Positions 28,273 to 40,268 are shown, counted from the first letter of the stretch. The stretch is DNA of 64,000 nt from Streptomyces cathayae (GCF_029760955.1 NZ_CP121682.1:558001-622000), one strand, 5' to 3'. Numbers and translations: made by a program. Notes: generated from the letters alone by a model not told the origin.

Positions 28273-29655
28273 TCAGGGATCACATGCGGAGATGAGCGTC
28301 GCCACCTCCTCGAAGACGGCCCCGGCGAGCCGGTCGAGGTCGGGGACGGCGGCTCCGTCGGCGACCAGCCCGTAGTGGACGCGGCCGCGGTAGGTGGAGA
28401 CGGCGACCGCGAGGGAGTGCCCGGGGGCGAGCGGCGCGAGGGGGAAGACCGCGCCGAGCGGGTCGCCGCCGAGCCGCAGGCCGAAGCCGGGCAGCGGCAC
28501 GCTGGTGACCAGGACGTCGAACCAGAGCCGGGCCGCCTGGCCGACCAGGGGGCCGCCGAGCCGGTGGCCGAGCGGTGGCACGTGGTCGGCGAGCAGGGCG
28601 ACGGCGCCCGCGCCCCGGTTCGGGCCCGCGTCCTTGTTGCGGTCCATGGCGGTGCGCACCAGGGCGAGGCGGGCGAGCGGTTCCGCCTCGTCGACCGGCA
28701 GGCGGAGCAGGTAGCCGGAGAGCCGGTTGCCCTGGGGGTGCGCGGTGCGCGGGCGGCGCCGGGAGACGGGGACGAGGGCACGCGGGGTAACGCCCTCACT
28801 GCCGGCGCCGCGCTCGTCGAGCCAGCGGCGCAGGGCACCGGCGACGACCGCGATCAGCACGTCGTTGACGGTGCCGCCGACGCTCTTGCGGATCCGGTGC
28901 ACGTCGTCGAGGTCGAGGACCGCTCCGGCGGTGCGGCGGGTGCCGCTGGGCTCGCAGGCGAGCGCGGGCGAGGAGCGCACGTCGAGGGTGGAGCGGGCCA
29001 CCGCGGCGCCGATGTCCAGGGCCCGGCCCGCGTCGGACAGGAGGCCGCGGACGAGGGCGGGCACCTCTCGCACGTCCGGGAGCAGTCCGCGGGCCGGCTC
29101 GGCCGGGCGGGGCCGCGGGGCGGGCAGGTCCATCGGGTCCATCAGGGCCGCGGCGAGGGTGAGGGCCCGCAGCCCGTCGGCGAGGGCGTGGTGGAACTTG
29201 AACAGGACGGCGAAGGAGACACCGTCCTCCCCCGGCAGCACATGGGCCTCCCAGGGCGGCCGGGTGCGCTCCAGGGGCCGCTCCATGAGCCGGCCCGCCA
29301 CCGAGTGGAAGTCGGCGGTCGGGGCGTGCAGCCTGACGTGGTTCTGGGGATCGAAGCCGGGGTCGGTCTCCCGCTCGGCGCCGCCGAAGGCCAGCGGCCG
29401 GCGCAGGGCCGAGGCCACGGGGCGGTGCAGAGCCGGGAACGGGGGGCGCGCGGGCAGCGGTTGCCACACGTCGCGGATGCGCATCCGCAGTCCGGGCACG
29501 GCGGCGGCGCGGGAGGCGAGCAGATCCGCCGCGTGGGCACCGGCGGTGGGCGAACGGGCCGAGAAGACCCCGAGGGCCGCGAGGTGCATGGGGTGATCGG
29601 CGGACTCGATGTTCCAGAACGCCAGGTCGAGAGGAGCGAGCGGGTCTGCGTTCAA
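28273..29655 (-). CDS. Wax ester synthase/diacylglycerol acyltransferase (WS/DGAT) family
   Basis: 460 residues. The catalytic HHxxxDG motif is FHHALADGLRAL at about residue 135. Other family blocks are PLAPLDLAFWNIES at the start, NDVLIAVVAGALRRWL, and the C-terminal VSTYRGRVHYGLVADGAAVPD. These enzymes make triacylglycerol or wax esters, the storage lipids of Streptomyces. I chose TTG 29655 because GAGG sits six bases upstream and the protein then starts like its relatives; an upstream in-frame start at 29733 adds non-family residues. The 300 bp upstream contain no gene. Confidence 0.88.
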   Translation of the reverse strand: MNADPLAPLDLAFWNIESADHPMHLAALGVFSARSPTAGAHAADLLASRAAAVPGLRMRIRDVWQPLPARPPFPALHRPVASALRRPLAFGGAERETDPGFDPQNHVRLHAPTADFHSVAGRLMERPLERTRPPWEAHVLPGEDGVSFAVLFKFHHALADGLRALTLAAALMDPMDLPAPRPRPAEPARGLLPDVREVPALVRGLLSDAGRALDIGAAVARSTLDVRSSPALACEPSGTRRTAGAVLDLDDVHRIRKSVGGTVNDVLIAVVAGALRRWLDERGAGSEGVTPRALVPVSRRRPRTAHPQGNRLSGYLLRLPVDEAEPLARLALVRTAMDRNKDAGPNRGAGAVALLADHVPPLGHRLGGPLVGQAARLWFDVLVTSVPLPGFGLRLGGDPLGAVFPLAPLAPGHSLAVAVSTYRGRVHYGLVADGAAVPDLDRLAGAVFEEVATLISACDP

Positions 29656-29957
29656 GGCGTGCCTCGCATGACGACGGGATGGAGCAGCAGTACACCGCCC
29701 CTGACTGATTACGGTCAAGTACGATCCCGCCACAGACAGTTAACATCAGATTACGCCTCCGCCCCTCCCGTCGGTACGACGAAAGGGGCGGACTTCACCG
29801 GGCGGACGGGGTCACGGCCGTGCGGTCGGAACCTTCCGGGACGACGTCAGAAGGGGTACCCGGAACGGCGATCGGGTCGTCTCCCGGGGGAAGGCCCGGG
29901 GTGACACCCCGGGTGCCGAACGCCACCCGGACGGGCGCGGGCCGCCGGGGGAGTCGC

Positions 29958-32585
29958 TCATCGCGCGGCACCCTGGGCCGGGCACCCCGCGGGCCGCGCC
30001 CGGGACGCGTCCCGGATCAGGGCGTCATGGCCGGCCTTCACCCGGGCGACGTCCGGCTTCAGCACGCGTCGGTCGTAGGTGAGCAGGCCGTTCAGTTCGC
30101 CCTCCACGTCCGAGATCTGCGTGTACACGGCGCCGTTGCTGCCCCGGCAGACCAGGGCCCGTACCTCGTCGAGCTTGGTGAGGTAGTCGTCGGTGTAGGT
30201 CTCCGGGTCGACGTCGACGTACGACTGCTGCACCGACCAGGCGTGACCGGGCACCGCCAGGCCGAGGCCGCCGTACTCGCCGGTGACCAGGGCGCGCCGC
30301 CCGTCCGGGCGGGGCGGAAGCGCCGGGCTGGGATAGCCGTGCTCGTCCATGATGTCGCCGGCGTTGCCGTCGGCGCCGAGGTTGAGCCCCGACTGGTTGT
30401 TGACCAGGCGCGACGGGTCCCAGGCCTTGGCCTGCTCGGCGACGCGGCCGACGTCGTACTGGCCCCAGCCCTCGTTGAAGGTGACCCACATGACGATCGA
30501 CGGGCTGCTGATGTGCTCGTCGATCATCTGCTTCATCTCGCGCTCGTAGCGGGCGCGGGCGGACCCGTCGGGGTTCACCCCGGCCCTCATGGAGGGCATG
30601 TCCTGCCACACCATCAGCCCCAGCCGGTCGGCCCAGTGGAACCAGCGGTCCGGCTCGACCTTGATGTGCTTGCGCACCGAGTTGAACCCGAGCTCCTTGT
30701 GCACGCGCAGGTCGTACGCGAGGGCCTCGTCGGTGGGCGCGGTGTGCAGGCCGTCCGGCCAGAAGCCCTGGTCGAGGGTGGCCATCAGGAAGACGGGTTC
30801 GCCGTTGAGGACCGTGCGCGGCACCCCGTCGATCTCCTCCACGGCGATGGAGCGCATCCCGAAGTAGCTGTCGACGCGGTCGGCGCCGACGGTCACCTCC
30901 AGGTCGTACAGGAACGGGTCGTCCGGCGACCACAGGCGCGGGTTCGCGATCTTCAGGGTCAGCGGCTCCCCGGTGCGGCCGGTCGCCGTGGCGACCCTGC
31001 GCCGTCCGTCGTACGCGGTCGCCCTGACCGGCAGGCCGTCGCGGACGCCCTTCGCCTCCACGGTGAGCCGCTCGCCGGGCACGTCCGGGACCAGCTTGAG
31101 GGAGTCGACGTGGTCCCGGGTGACCGGTTCCATCCAGACCGTCTGCCAGATGCCCGAACTGGGCGTGTACCAGATGCCGCTGGGGTCCAGGCGCTGCTTG
31201 CCGAGCGGCGGGTTCTCACCGTTCGCGGCGTCGGTGGGGTCGTACACGCCGACGATGAGCTCCTGGGTGCGGCCGGGCTTCAGCGCGTCGGTGATGTCGG
31301 CGCTGAACTTGTCGTACCCGCCCTCGTGGGCGGCGACCTTCGTGCCGTTGACGTACACCTCGGACCGCCAGTCGACGGCGCCGAAGTTCAGCCGCAGCCG
31401 CTTGCCGGAGCCGATGCGCCAGTCCCGGGGGACGATGAAGGTACGGCGGTACCACATGCGGTCCTCGTGCCGCTGGATGCCGGAGAGCCGGGACTCCACC
31501 GGGTACGGGACGAGGATGCGCTCCTTCAGCGTCTTCCCGACGGGTGGCCGCTCCCCCTCCTCGGCGGCGGCGAACTGCCACTGCCCGTTGAGGTTGCGCC
31601 ACTGCTCCCGGGTGAGCTGGGGACGCGGGTACTCGGGGAGGGCGTTGTCCGGGCCCACCTCGTCGGCCCACTCGGTGCTCAGTTCGTGGGTGGAGCGGTT
31701 GGGCCCGCTGCTCATGAACGCGTCCACGGGGTCGCCGCCCGTGGTGGTCAGTCCGCCCCTGCCGTCGTAACGGACGTCGGCGGTGCCGCGGGCGGTGCCC
31801 GTCTTGTTGCCGACGACGGGCTCGGCGAGCGTGACGAGCAGGGCCTTGGGGTCGGCCGGGTCCGGCTCGGCCTTCGTCAGCGGCCACTGCGCACCGCCGA
31901 TGACCGCGTTGACGTGCTCGGTGAGACCGGCCGGGGGTACGGCGAGCGGACGCGGGAAGTCGAGCTTCAGGGTGCGCCCGGAGCCGAGGACGGTGGCCGC
32001 GAGGGCCCCGTCGTAGTCGAAGCCGTCCGGCAGGCGGAACGCCGACTGCGGTACGGGCTGCTTGGTGCCGCCGGGTTCGGTCCAGCGCAGGTGGAGGTTG
32101 GAGCCGCCGTAGTGCTCGAAGTACTCGACCTTGATGTCGTGGGCCTTGCCGGCGGTCAGCTCGATCGGTTCGGCACTCTGTTCGCGGTCCCAGTCGTCGA
32201 CCCAGTGGTCGATGGCGAGCCGGCCGTCGATCCACAGCCGGAAGCCGTTGTCGCCGATGATCGAGAAGGTGTGCGCGCCGGTCTTCTCCGGCACGATCTT
32301 CCCGGTCCAGCGGACGCTGACGTGGTCCGACCGGCCCGTGGTGAAGTTCAGCCGCGGCTCCAGGTTGTCGAAGTCGAGGTGCGGATCGAAGGCGGTGGCC
32401 TTGAGCTCGTGGAAGTCGAAGGCGCCGGGGGCGGAGTGCGTGTAGTACTCGCCCTTCAGCCCGTGGATGTCCACCGGATCGTCCTCGGCCGCGGTCGCGG
32501 TCTGGCCGGTCGCGGTGAGCCCCGCGAGCCCCAGTGCGGCGGCCAGGAAGAGTGCGAAACGGTTTCTGAGTCGTCTGATGCGCAC
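29958..32585 (-). CDS. Secreted glycoside hydrolase family 2 protein with PA14 domain
   Basis: 875 residues. The Sec signal is FALFLAAALGLAGLTATGQTATA. A PA14 carbohydrate-binding domain spans about 40-190 (GLKGEYYTHSAPGAFDF, HLRWTEPGG). The GH2 sugar-binding, Ig-like and TIM-barrel domains follow. The acid/base Glu lies in TFNEGWGQYD and the likely nucleophile in ALVTGEYGG. The family includes beta-galactosidases, glucuronidases and mannosidases; the exact sugar cannot be read from this. A LacI-type palindrome and a tandem repeat precede it, suggesting sugar-responsive control. Confidence 0.9.
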   Translation of the reverse strand: MRIRRLRNRFALFLAAALGLAGLTATGQTATAAEDDPVDIHGLKGEYYTHSAPGAFDFHELKATAFDPHLDFDNLEPRLNFTTGRSDHVSVRWTGKIVPEKTGAHTFSIIGDNGFRLWIDGRLAIDHWVDDWDREQSAEPIELTAGKAHDIKVEYFEHYGGSNLHLRWTEPGGTKQPVPQSAFRLPDGFDYDGALAATVLGSGRTLKLDFPRPLAVPPAGLTEHVNAVIGGAQWPLTKAEPDPADPKALLVTLAEPVVGNKTGTARGTADVRYDGRGGLTTTGGDPVDAFMSSGPNRSTHELSTEWADEVGPDNALPEYPRPQLTREQWRNLNGQWQFAAAEEGERPPVGKTLKERILVPYPVESRLSGIQRHEDRMWYRRTFIVPRDWRIGSGKRLRLNFGAVDWRSEVYVNGTKVAAHEGGYDKFSADITDALKPGRTQELIVGVYDPTDAANGENPPLGKQRLDPSGIWYTPSSGIWQTVWMEPVTRDHVDSLKLVPDVPGERLTVEAKGVRDGLPVRATAYDGRRRVATATGRTGEPLTLKIANPRLWSPDDPFLYDLEVTVGADRVDSYFGMRSIAVEEIDGVPRTVLNGEPVFLMATLDQGFWPDGLHTAPTDEALAYDLRVHKELGFNSVRKHIKVEPDRWFHWADRLGLMVWQDMPSMRAGVNPDGSARARYEREMKQMIDEHISSPSIVMWVTFNEGWGQYDVGRVAEQAKAWDPSRLVNNQSGLNLGADGNAGDIMDEHGYPSPALPPRPDGRRALVTGEYGGLGLAVPGHAWSVQQSYVDVDPETYTDDYLTKLDEVRALVCRGSNGAVYTQISDVEGELNGLLTYDRRVLKPDVARVKAGHDALIRDASRARPAGCPAQGAAR

Positions 32586-32633
32586 GGATCCTCCGTCGGT
32601 GAGGAAGGTGACGGCTCTCTGCTCGGTTCTCGG

Positions 32634-32678
32634 TGCTCAGTGCTCGATTGCTCAGTGCTCGATTGCTCAGTGCTCGGT
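32634..32678. repeat. Three tandem 15-bp repeats upstream of the GH2 gene
   Basis: The unit TGCTCAGTGCTCGAT occurs three times in succession (32634, 32649, 32664; the last copy ends GGT). Each unit itself contains two TGCTC half-units. It lies in the leader or promoter region of the glycosidase. Confidence 0.85.
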
Positions 32679-32719
32679 TGCGCGGTGCGTGTTCTGTTCT
32701 GTGCGTTGCACTCGCCTGT

Positions 32720-32729
32720 ACAACGTTGT
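32720..32729. promoter_or_regulatory. Candidate LacI-family operator upstream of the GH2 gene
   Basis: ACAACGTTGT is a perfect 10-bp palindrome with the central CG typical of LacI-family sites, about 135 bp before the glycosidase start. No LacI-type regulator gene is in the window. Confidence 0.45.
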
Positions 32730-33032
32730 CATGAACAGCAGTTGGCATAACAGCACGGATTCCGTCGTCCGTCCAGGGACATGACAAAGGCCCGCCGGGA
32801 CCGCGAGGCGCGACGGCGCCGTGCCCCCTAAGGGGAGCCACCAGGGGACCTCCGTCGTGCGGCACCCACCCAGGGGATGACGGGGCCGTCCGCGTACTCC
32901 ATCGGCAGTAGGACGCATTGGGTGCTCAGGGACGACGACGGGAACAACGGGACACGGCATCGTGTTCATCATGAAAGCCGACCGATCGCCGCGCCGGGCC
33001 GAGCACCCCGGCCTCACGCGGAGGAGCTGCCG

Positions 33033-35809
<2,777 letters not shown>

Positions 35810-37249
35810 ATGAGCAGTTCAGCGCAGATCGGCGTCACGGGACTCGCGGTCATGGGCCGTAACCTCGCACGCAACTTCGCCCGCAACGGCTACACGGTCG
35901 CGGTGCACAACCGGACGGCGGCGCGCACGCGTGCGCTGGTGGAGGAGTTCGGGCACGAGGGCGGTTTCGTGGCGGCCGAGACGGCGAAGGAGTTCGTGGC
36001 GGCGCTGGAGCGTCCGCGGCGGCTGGTCGTCATGGTGAAGGCCGGTGAGCCGACGGACGCCGTGATCGAGGAGTTCGCCCCGCTGCTGGAGCCCGGTGAC
36101 ATGATCATCGACGGTGGCAACGCCCACTTCGCCGACACCCGCCGCCGGGAGAAGGCGCTGCGCGAGCAGGGCATCCACTTCGTCGGCATGGGCGTCTCCG
36201 GCGGTGAGGAGGGCGCGCTGCACGGACCGAGCATCATGCCGGGCGGCCCGAAGGAGTCGTACGACTCGCTCGGCCCGATGCTGGAGAAGATCTCCGCCAA
36301 GGCGGCCGACGGCACGCCCTGCGTGTCGCACATGGGCCCGGACGGTGCCGGGCACTTCGTGAAGATGGTGCACAACGGCATCGAGTACGCCGACATGCAG
36401 CTGATCGGTGAGGCGTACCAGTTGCTGCGCGATGTCGCCGGGTACACGCCCGCGCAGATCGCGGACATCTTCCGCACCTGGAACACCGGCCGGCTGGACT
36501 CCTACCTGATCGAGATCACCGCCGAGGTGCTCTCCCACGTGGACGCCGCCACGGGCAGGCCGTTCGTCGACGTGGTGGTCGACCAGGCGGAGCAGAAGGG
36601 CACGGGGCGCTGGACCGTGCAGATCGCGCTCGACCTGGGTGTGCCGGTGTCGGGCATCGCGGAGGCGGTGTTCGCGCGCTCGCTGTCCGGTCACGCGGCG
36701 CTGCGGGAGGCCTCGCGGGGCCTCGCCGGCCCGAAGGCCGCACCGCTCGGCGAGTCGGAGGCGGCGGCGTTCGCGGACCGGGTGGAGCAGGCGCTGTACG
36801 CGTCGAAGATCGTGTCGTACACGCAGGGCTTCCACGAGATCGCCGCGGGCAGCGAGGAGTACGACTGGGACATCGACCTCGGCGCGGTCTCCGCGCTCTG
36901 GCGCGGCGGCTGCATCATCCGGGCGGCTTTCCTGGACCGCATCCGGGCCGCCTACGACGCCCGCGCCGACCTGCCGAGCCTGCTCTCCGACGAGACGTTC
37001 GCCCGGGAGATCGCCGACGCGCAGGACGACTGGCGCGAGGTGCTGATCGCCGCGACCCGCCAGGGAGTGCCGACCCCCGGCTTCGCCGCGGCCCTCGCCT
37101 ACTACGACGCCCTGCGCGCGGAGCGCCTGCCGGCCGCGCTCACCCAGGGGCAGCGCGACTACTTCGGCGCGCACACCTACCGGCGTACGGACCGCGACGG
37201 CTCGTTCCACACGCTGTGGGGCGGCGACCGCTCGGAGGTCTCGGCGTAA
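35810..37249 (+). CDS. gnd: 6-phosphogluconate dehydrogenase, NADP-dependent, decarboxylating
   Basis: 479 residues, the full length of the dimeric enzyme. The NADP-binding motif is IGVTGLAVMGRNLARNFARNG; the third Gly is replaced by Ala in GLAVMG, as is common in this family. The signature IIDGGNAHFADTRRRE is followed by the substrate region GVSGGEEGALHGPSIMPGG and the catalytic Lys/Asn stretch HFVKMVHNGIEYADMQ. It converts 6-phosphogluconate to ribulose 5-phosphate and NADPH in the pentose phosphate pathway. A very strong terminator follows. Confidence 0.95.
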   Translation: MSSSAQIGVTGLAVMGRNLARNFARNGYTVAVHNRTAARTRALVEEFGHEGGFVAAETAKEFVAALERPRRLVVMVKAGEPTDAVIEEFAPLLEPGDMIIDGGNAHFADTRRREKALREQGIHFVGMGVSGGEEGALHGPSIMPGGPKESYDSLGPMLEKISAKAADGTPCVSHMGPDGAGHFVKMVHNGIEYADMQLIGEAYQLLRDVAGYTPAQIADIFRTWNTGRLDSYLIEITAEVLSHVDAATGRPFVDVVVDQAEQKGTGRWTVQIALDLGVPVSGIAEAVFARSLSGHAALREASRGLAGPKAAPLGESEAAAFADRVEQALYASKIVSYTQGFHEIAAGSEEYDWDIDLGAVSALWRGGCIIRAAFLDRIRAAYDARADLPSLLSDETFAREIADAQDDWREVLIAATRQGVPTPGFAAALAYYDALRAERLPAALTQGQRDYFGAHTYRRTDRDGSFHTLWGGDRSEVSA

Positions 37250-37258
37250 GCGGAGGAC

Positions 37259-37303
37259 GGCGAGCGGGCGCCCGCCGACTTGGTCGGCGGGCGCCCGCTC
37301 GCC
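37259..37303. terminator. Perfect 20-bp-stem terminator between gnd and the proline-rich gene
   Basis: Arms 37259-37278 and 37284-37303 are exact complements around a CTTGG loop. The hairpin starts ten bases after the gnd stop and ends eleven bases before the convergent gene's stop, so it serves both. Confidence 0.92.
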
Positions 37304-37313
37304 GTACCGGCCG

Positions 37314-37643
37314 TCAGGTGAGCGGCGGGCCCGGCTCCGGGGCGGGGACGGGCCCGGGGCCGGGCGGAATGGGCGAGGGCGACGGTCCGGGCGGCCCCGG
37401 CGGGGGTGGCGGCGGCCCGGGGACGGGCGGGGTCGGCCCCGGAGCGGGCGGTCCCGGGGCAGGCGGTCCCGGGGCGGGGGGCGGGGGTGTCGGTCCCGGG
37501 CCGGGGGGCGGCTCGGGGGGTGGGACCGGCTCGGGGTCCGGCCCCGGGGCGGGCCCCGGGGGGACGGGGTCCGGAGCGGGCCCGGGGGTGCCGGGGTCCG
37601 GGGTGGGGCTCGGTGGGACGGGGTCCGGGTGCGGTTGCGTCAT
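37314..37643 (-). CDS. Small proline/glycine-rich protein
   Basis: 109 residues from ATG 37643, with GGAGGAC at good spacing. After MTQPHPDPVPPSPTPDPG the sequence is almost entirely Pro, Gly, Ala and a few Asp/Glu/Thr, with no signal peptide or membrane segment. The ribosome site and shared terminator argue that it is expressed. It is probably an intrinsically disordered protein of unknown role. The in-frame upstream extension to 37991 has no start and poor composition. Confidence 0.6.
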   Translation of the reverse strand: MTQPHPDPVPPSPTPDPGTPGPAPDPVPPGPAPGPDPEPVPPPEPPPGPGPTPPPPAPGPPAPGPPAPGPTPPVPGPPPPPPGPPGPSPSPIPPGPGPVPAPEPGPPLT

Positions 37644-37851
37644 GGCGGGTGTCCTCCGGCCAGTCGGTCGACGTCGGCTCTGGACTACTCCCCCGCCTAC
37701 CCGACGGCCGCGCCCCCAGTCACTCCCCCGCAGGACGGCGCGGGGCCGACCGGCGCCCTCCCCATACCGGACACCGCCGTGTCGCCCGCCTCGAAGCGGG
37801 ACCGGGCGCCGTCGGCCGGACGACCCCCGGCACGGGGGTCGTCCGGCGAGG

Positions 37852-38205
37852 TCAGAAGCGTCCGGGGTGCGCCGCCAGCCACGCCTTCGCCGCCCGGAGG
37901 AGCTCCGGGGAGGCCGCCGGGGCCTGGTCGGGGTGCCGTTCGGCCCACTTGACGACGTACGGGCAGAGCGGGGCGACCGCGACGCCCTCACGGGCGGCCG
38001 TGGCGTACAGCTCGCGGGCCAGAGAGCCGGCGATGCCCTTGCCCTCGTGGGCGGGTTCCACGACGGTGTGGACCGGAACGATCGCGTGCTCGGGAGCTTC
38101 GAGCACGAAGTACTCGATCCGGCCGACGACCTCGCCGTCGCCCGCCACCGCCTCCAGGCGGCCCGCCGCCCGGTCGTCGCGGATCTCGATGTCGCTCATG
38201 GACAC
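37852..38205 (-). CDS. GNAT (YjdJ-type GCN5-related) N-acetyltransferase
   Basis: 117 residues of the short Acetyltransf_CG type: GEVVGRIEYFVLEAPEHAIVPVHTVVEP, then the acetyl-CoA loop HEGKGIAGSLARELYATA and PLCPYVVKWAERHP. GTG 38205 lies six bases after GGAG and is preferred to ATG 38199. It begins 38 bp after panD in the same direction. In enterobacteria a GNAT protein (PanZ) matures PanD, so the pairing is suggestive, although actinobacterial PanD is thought to self-process. Confidence 0.85.
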   Translation of the reverse strand: MSMSDIEIRDDRAAGRLEAVAGDGEVVGRIEYFVLEAPEHAIVPVHTVVEPAHEGKGIAGSLARELYATAAREGVAVAPLCPYVVKWAERHPDQAPAASPELLRAAKAWLAAHPGRF

Positions 38206-38243
38206 ATCACGCTCCTGCCTCTGCCTGCCACCGTCCGCGCCGG

Positions 38244-38663
38244 TCAGGCCGTGACGGCCTGCGGGCTGCGCTGCTGGTCCGACCCCGGCACCGGCTCGGA
38301 CGGGTCGGCACCCAGGGCGACGATGCGGTTGTCGGCATCCACGTGCACCACCCGGGGTTCCAGCGCCCGCGCCTCGGCGTCGGTCACCTGAGCGTAACTG
38401 ATGATGATCACCAGGTCACCGGGGTGGACGAGATGCGCCGCGGCCCCGTTGATCCCGACGACACCCGAGCCCCGCTCCCCCTCGATGACGTACGTCTCCA
38501 GCCGGGCCCCGTTGGTGACGTCGACGATGTGCACGAGCTCACCGGGCAGCAGATCGGCGGCGTCGAGCAGATCGGCGTCGATCGTCACGGACCCCACATA
38601 GTGCAGGTCGGCCTGGGTGACGGTGGCGCGGTGGATCTTGGACTTGAACAGAGTACGCAGCAC
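38244..38663 (-). CDS. panD: Aspartate 1-decarboxylase
   Basis: 139 residues. The pyruvoyl enzyme's self-cleavage site is visible as HYVGSVTID (Gly-Ser), with catalytic Lys 9 in FKSKIHRA and Arg/Tyr residues downstream ([26 protein letters not shown]). It makes beta-alanine for pantothenate and CoA. GTG 38663 is six bases from AGGAG. Its leader and start codon are duplicated about 1 kb away (39648-39697), beside an HNH gene fragment. Confidence 0.95.
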   Translation of the reverse strand: MLRTLFKSKIHRATVTQADLHYVGSVTIDADLLDAADLLPGELVHIVDVTNGARLETYVIEGERGSGVVGINGAAAHLVHPGDLVIIISYAQVTDAEARALEPRVVHVDADNRIVALGADPSEPVPGSDQQRSPQAVTA

Positions 38664-38707
38664 TTTGGACTCCTGGAAGACGGCTCCCTGCCTGCTTTGT
38701 GCAGGTC
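38657..38707. repeat. panD leader, copy A of an imperfect direct repeat
   Basis: This stretch (GCAGCACTTTGGACTCC..., with GAAGACGGCTCCCTGCC) holds the panD start codon and ribosome site. A copy with about seven to eight differences over 50 bp lies at 39648-39697; weaker similarity continues for another 60 bp (GTCAC..., TCGAAGA..., ACG/ATCGC). Confidence 0.8.
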
Positions 38708-38769
38708 AAGGGCGGTGTCACTCTACAACTGGCACTCGCCCGAGTCGAAGATTGTGAGGAACATCGCTT

Positions 38770-39242
38770 CACTTCGGTGAGCCGGCTCCCTGCCTGGGCT
38801 TCCGTACGAACCAGGCTGTTGCGGCTCGCCGAACACGCCCCTACCCGAACACTCTTCGCGGAACGCGCCAGGGACCGATGCTGACGAAACGCCGACCTAC
38901 CTGACGGCGCATCGGGAGCGTGAGGGCAGGGATACGAGGTGGTCGGCGTCAGTGAGCGCCGCCGACGCGATGAGGACCGACACCCCGGGCCCCGGTGAAG
39001 TTGAGGCGCGGCTGGCGTCCAACCGGCCGCATGACTCGCAGGTGCAGCGGGGGCTGGATATGCCGGCAGCTCTGCCGAGGCTTTCGACGACGCCCACTAC
39101 GGGCGCGTATCGGTCCGCCACGGACACGTCCTCGTGCGGAGCCGTACTTCCAGGGTGCGCCGCGCTTTGTCGTATCCCCCCTGGTGTCAGGGGAGGTGTC
39201 GTCTAGCGTCTGGTCTGTCGCGAAGGGATGGAGGCAGTGCTG
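38770..39242. other. 473-bp region without an intact gene
   Basis: Short frames such as AEAFDDAHYGRVSVRHGHVL (about 39078-39140, plus strand) look like decayed coding sequence but have no start or recognisable family. The region lies between panD and the HNH fragment and appears to be part of the same remnant. Confidence 0.45.
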
Positions 39243-39647
39243 ATGAGCGGGAGCGGCGGGAAACGGAGCCGTCTTTCATCCAAGGCGGTTCTCGCCGTGT
39301 GGGTGCGCAGTGGAGGCAGGTGCATGCTGTGCAACGCGTACCTGCTGGAGGGGGCGATGTCGGGACGGACGCTTCCTTTGGGGGAGGTCGCGCACATCGT
39401 CGGGCAGAGCACTGATCCGTGCTCGCCGCGCGGCGGGGATCTGTTGGAGAAGGCGTTGCGGGATGAGGCGGACAATCTGATGCTGCTGTGTGCCCAGCAG
39501 CATATAGAGATCGATGCGAAGGCCGCGCTGGACGCCTTCACCGTCGAGTCTGCGCCGTGCGAAGCAGGAGCATGAGAACCATGTCAGGCACCTGACCGCG
39601 CTGGGGCCCGAGAGGGCCACCACGGTGGTGCGGATGGTGGGGCCGGT
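39243..39647 (+). pseudogene. Truncated, frameshifted HNH-SAVED (CBASS Cap5-like) effector gene
   Basis: GGAGG lies eight bases before ATG 39243. The reading gives the HNH half of an HNH-SAVED protein: VWVRSGGRCMLCNAYLL, LPLGEVAHIVGQSTDP, SPRGGDLL and DEADNLMLLCAQQHIEID, with the first His intact and the last HH changed to QH. At about 39550 the frame shifts by one base and continues as LRRAKQEHENHVRHLTAL and ATTVVRMVGPV, the usual join to a SAVED domain. It is then cut at 39648 by the copied panD leader, so the SAVED domain is missing. In CBASS the SAVED domain senses a cyclic oligonucleotide and activates the nuclease. Confidence 0.65.
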
Positions 39648-39697
39648 GCAGCACTTTGGACTCCCAGAAGACGGCTCCCTGCCAACTTTCCGCAGGT
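39648..39697. repeat. panD leader, copy B of the imperfect direct repeat
   Basis: On the minus strand it keeps the panD ribosome site and GTG-CTG start, but the following codons diverge into the HNH remnant. It marks the junction of a duplication or the scar of an integrated element. Confidence 0.75.
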
Positions 39698-40253
39698 CAG
39701 GCGCTTCGTTCACTGTACATCGACATGCCTGCAACTCGAAGACTCCGCACAACGTCGCGCACCGTGGCGAGTAGCCTCCCCACCTGCGCAATCTGCGCAA
39801 GGAGACTACCGTCAAGCCGTCGACCGGATGCCTTGGCGGAAGCCTGCCCCTGTCCGATGCCGATTGGATGCCGACTCACCTGATGCGACGTCATACGCCG
39901 CACTCTCCGGCGCAAGTGGAGAACCGGGCAGTGGCAGCGAGATGCAGGATCAGGACCAACCGGCACACCCCTGACTCACGCGACGCGCCACCTCCGTACC
40001 TTTTACGCCCCTTCGTTACACCGAGGACCCCAGTGAGCCCGGGCGGATCACGACAGCGCTATCGACCAGGCGAGGCCGCAGAGCGCACGGTAGCGACAGG
40101 TCACAGCCACGACACCACCCCGGGCCGCCCTCCGCGGGCAGTTGGCGACCCACTTTCCCGATCCGTCCGTCACTCCCCGTCAAACCGGGACAGCGCCGTG
40201 GGGCCACCTCAGGAGGGCGCCGAGCCGGATCGCCACAGCAACGCGGATCGTAA
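39698..40253. other. 556-bp region with no recognisable gene
   Basis: All frames are short or lack ribosome sites and typical third-position GC bias. The GC content falls near 40240-40290, at the promoter of the L32 paralogue gene. Confidence 0.5.
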
Positions 40254-40268
40254 TGACATTCATTTTCA
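40254..40268 (+). promoter_or_regulatory. Zur-like operator upstream of the L32 paralogue
   Basis: TGACATTCATTTTCA matches the Streptomyces Zur consensus TGAAAATGATTTTCA, as I recall it, at 12 of 15 positions. It lies 45 bp before the rpmF start, a position suited to zinc-dependent repression. Confidence 0.7.

Noticed and set aside
38657..39697. CRISPR array suggested by the repeated panD leader
   Set aside because: There are only two imperfect copies, 1 kb apart, with no spacers and no cas genes in the window.
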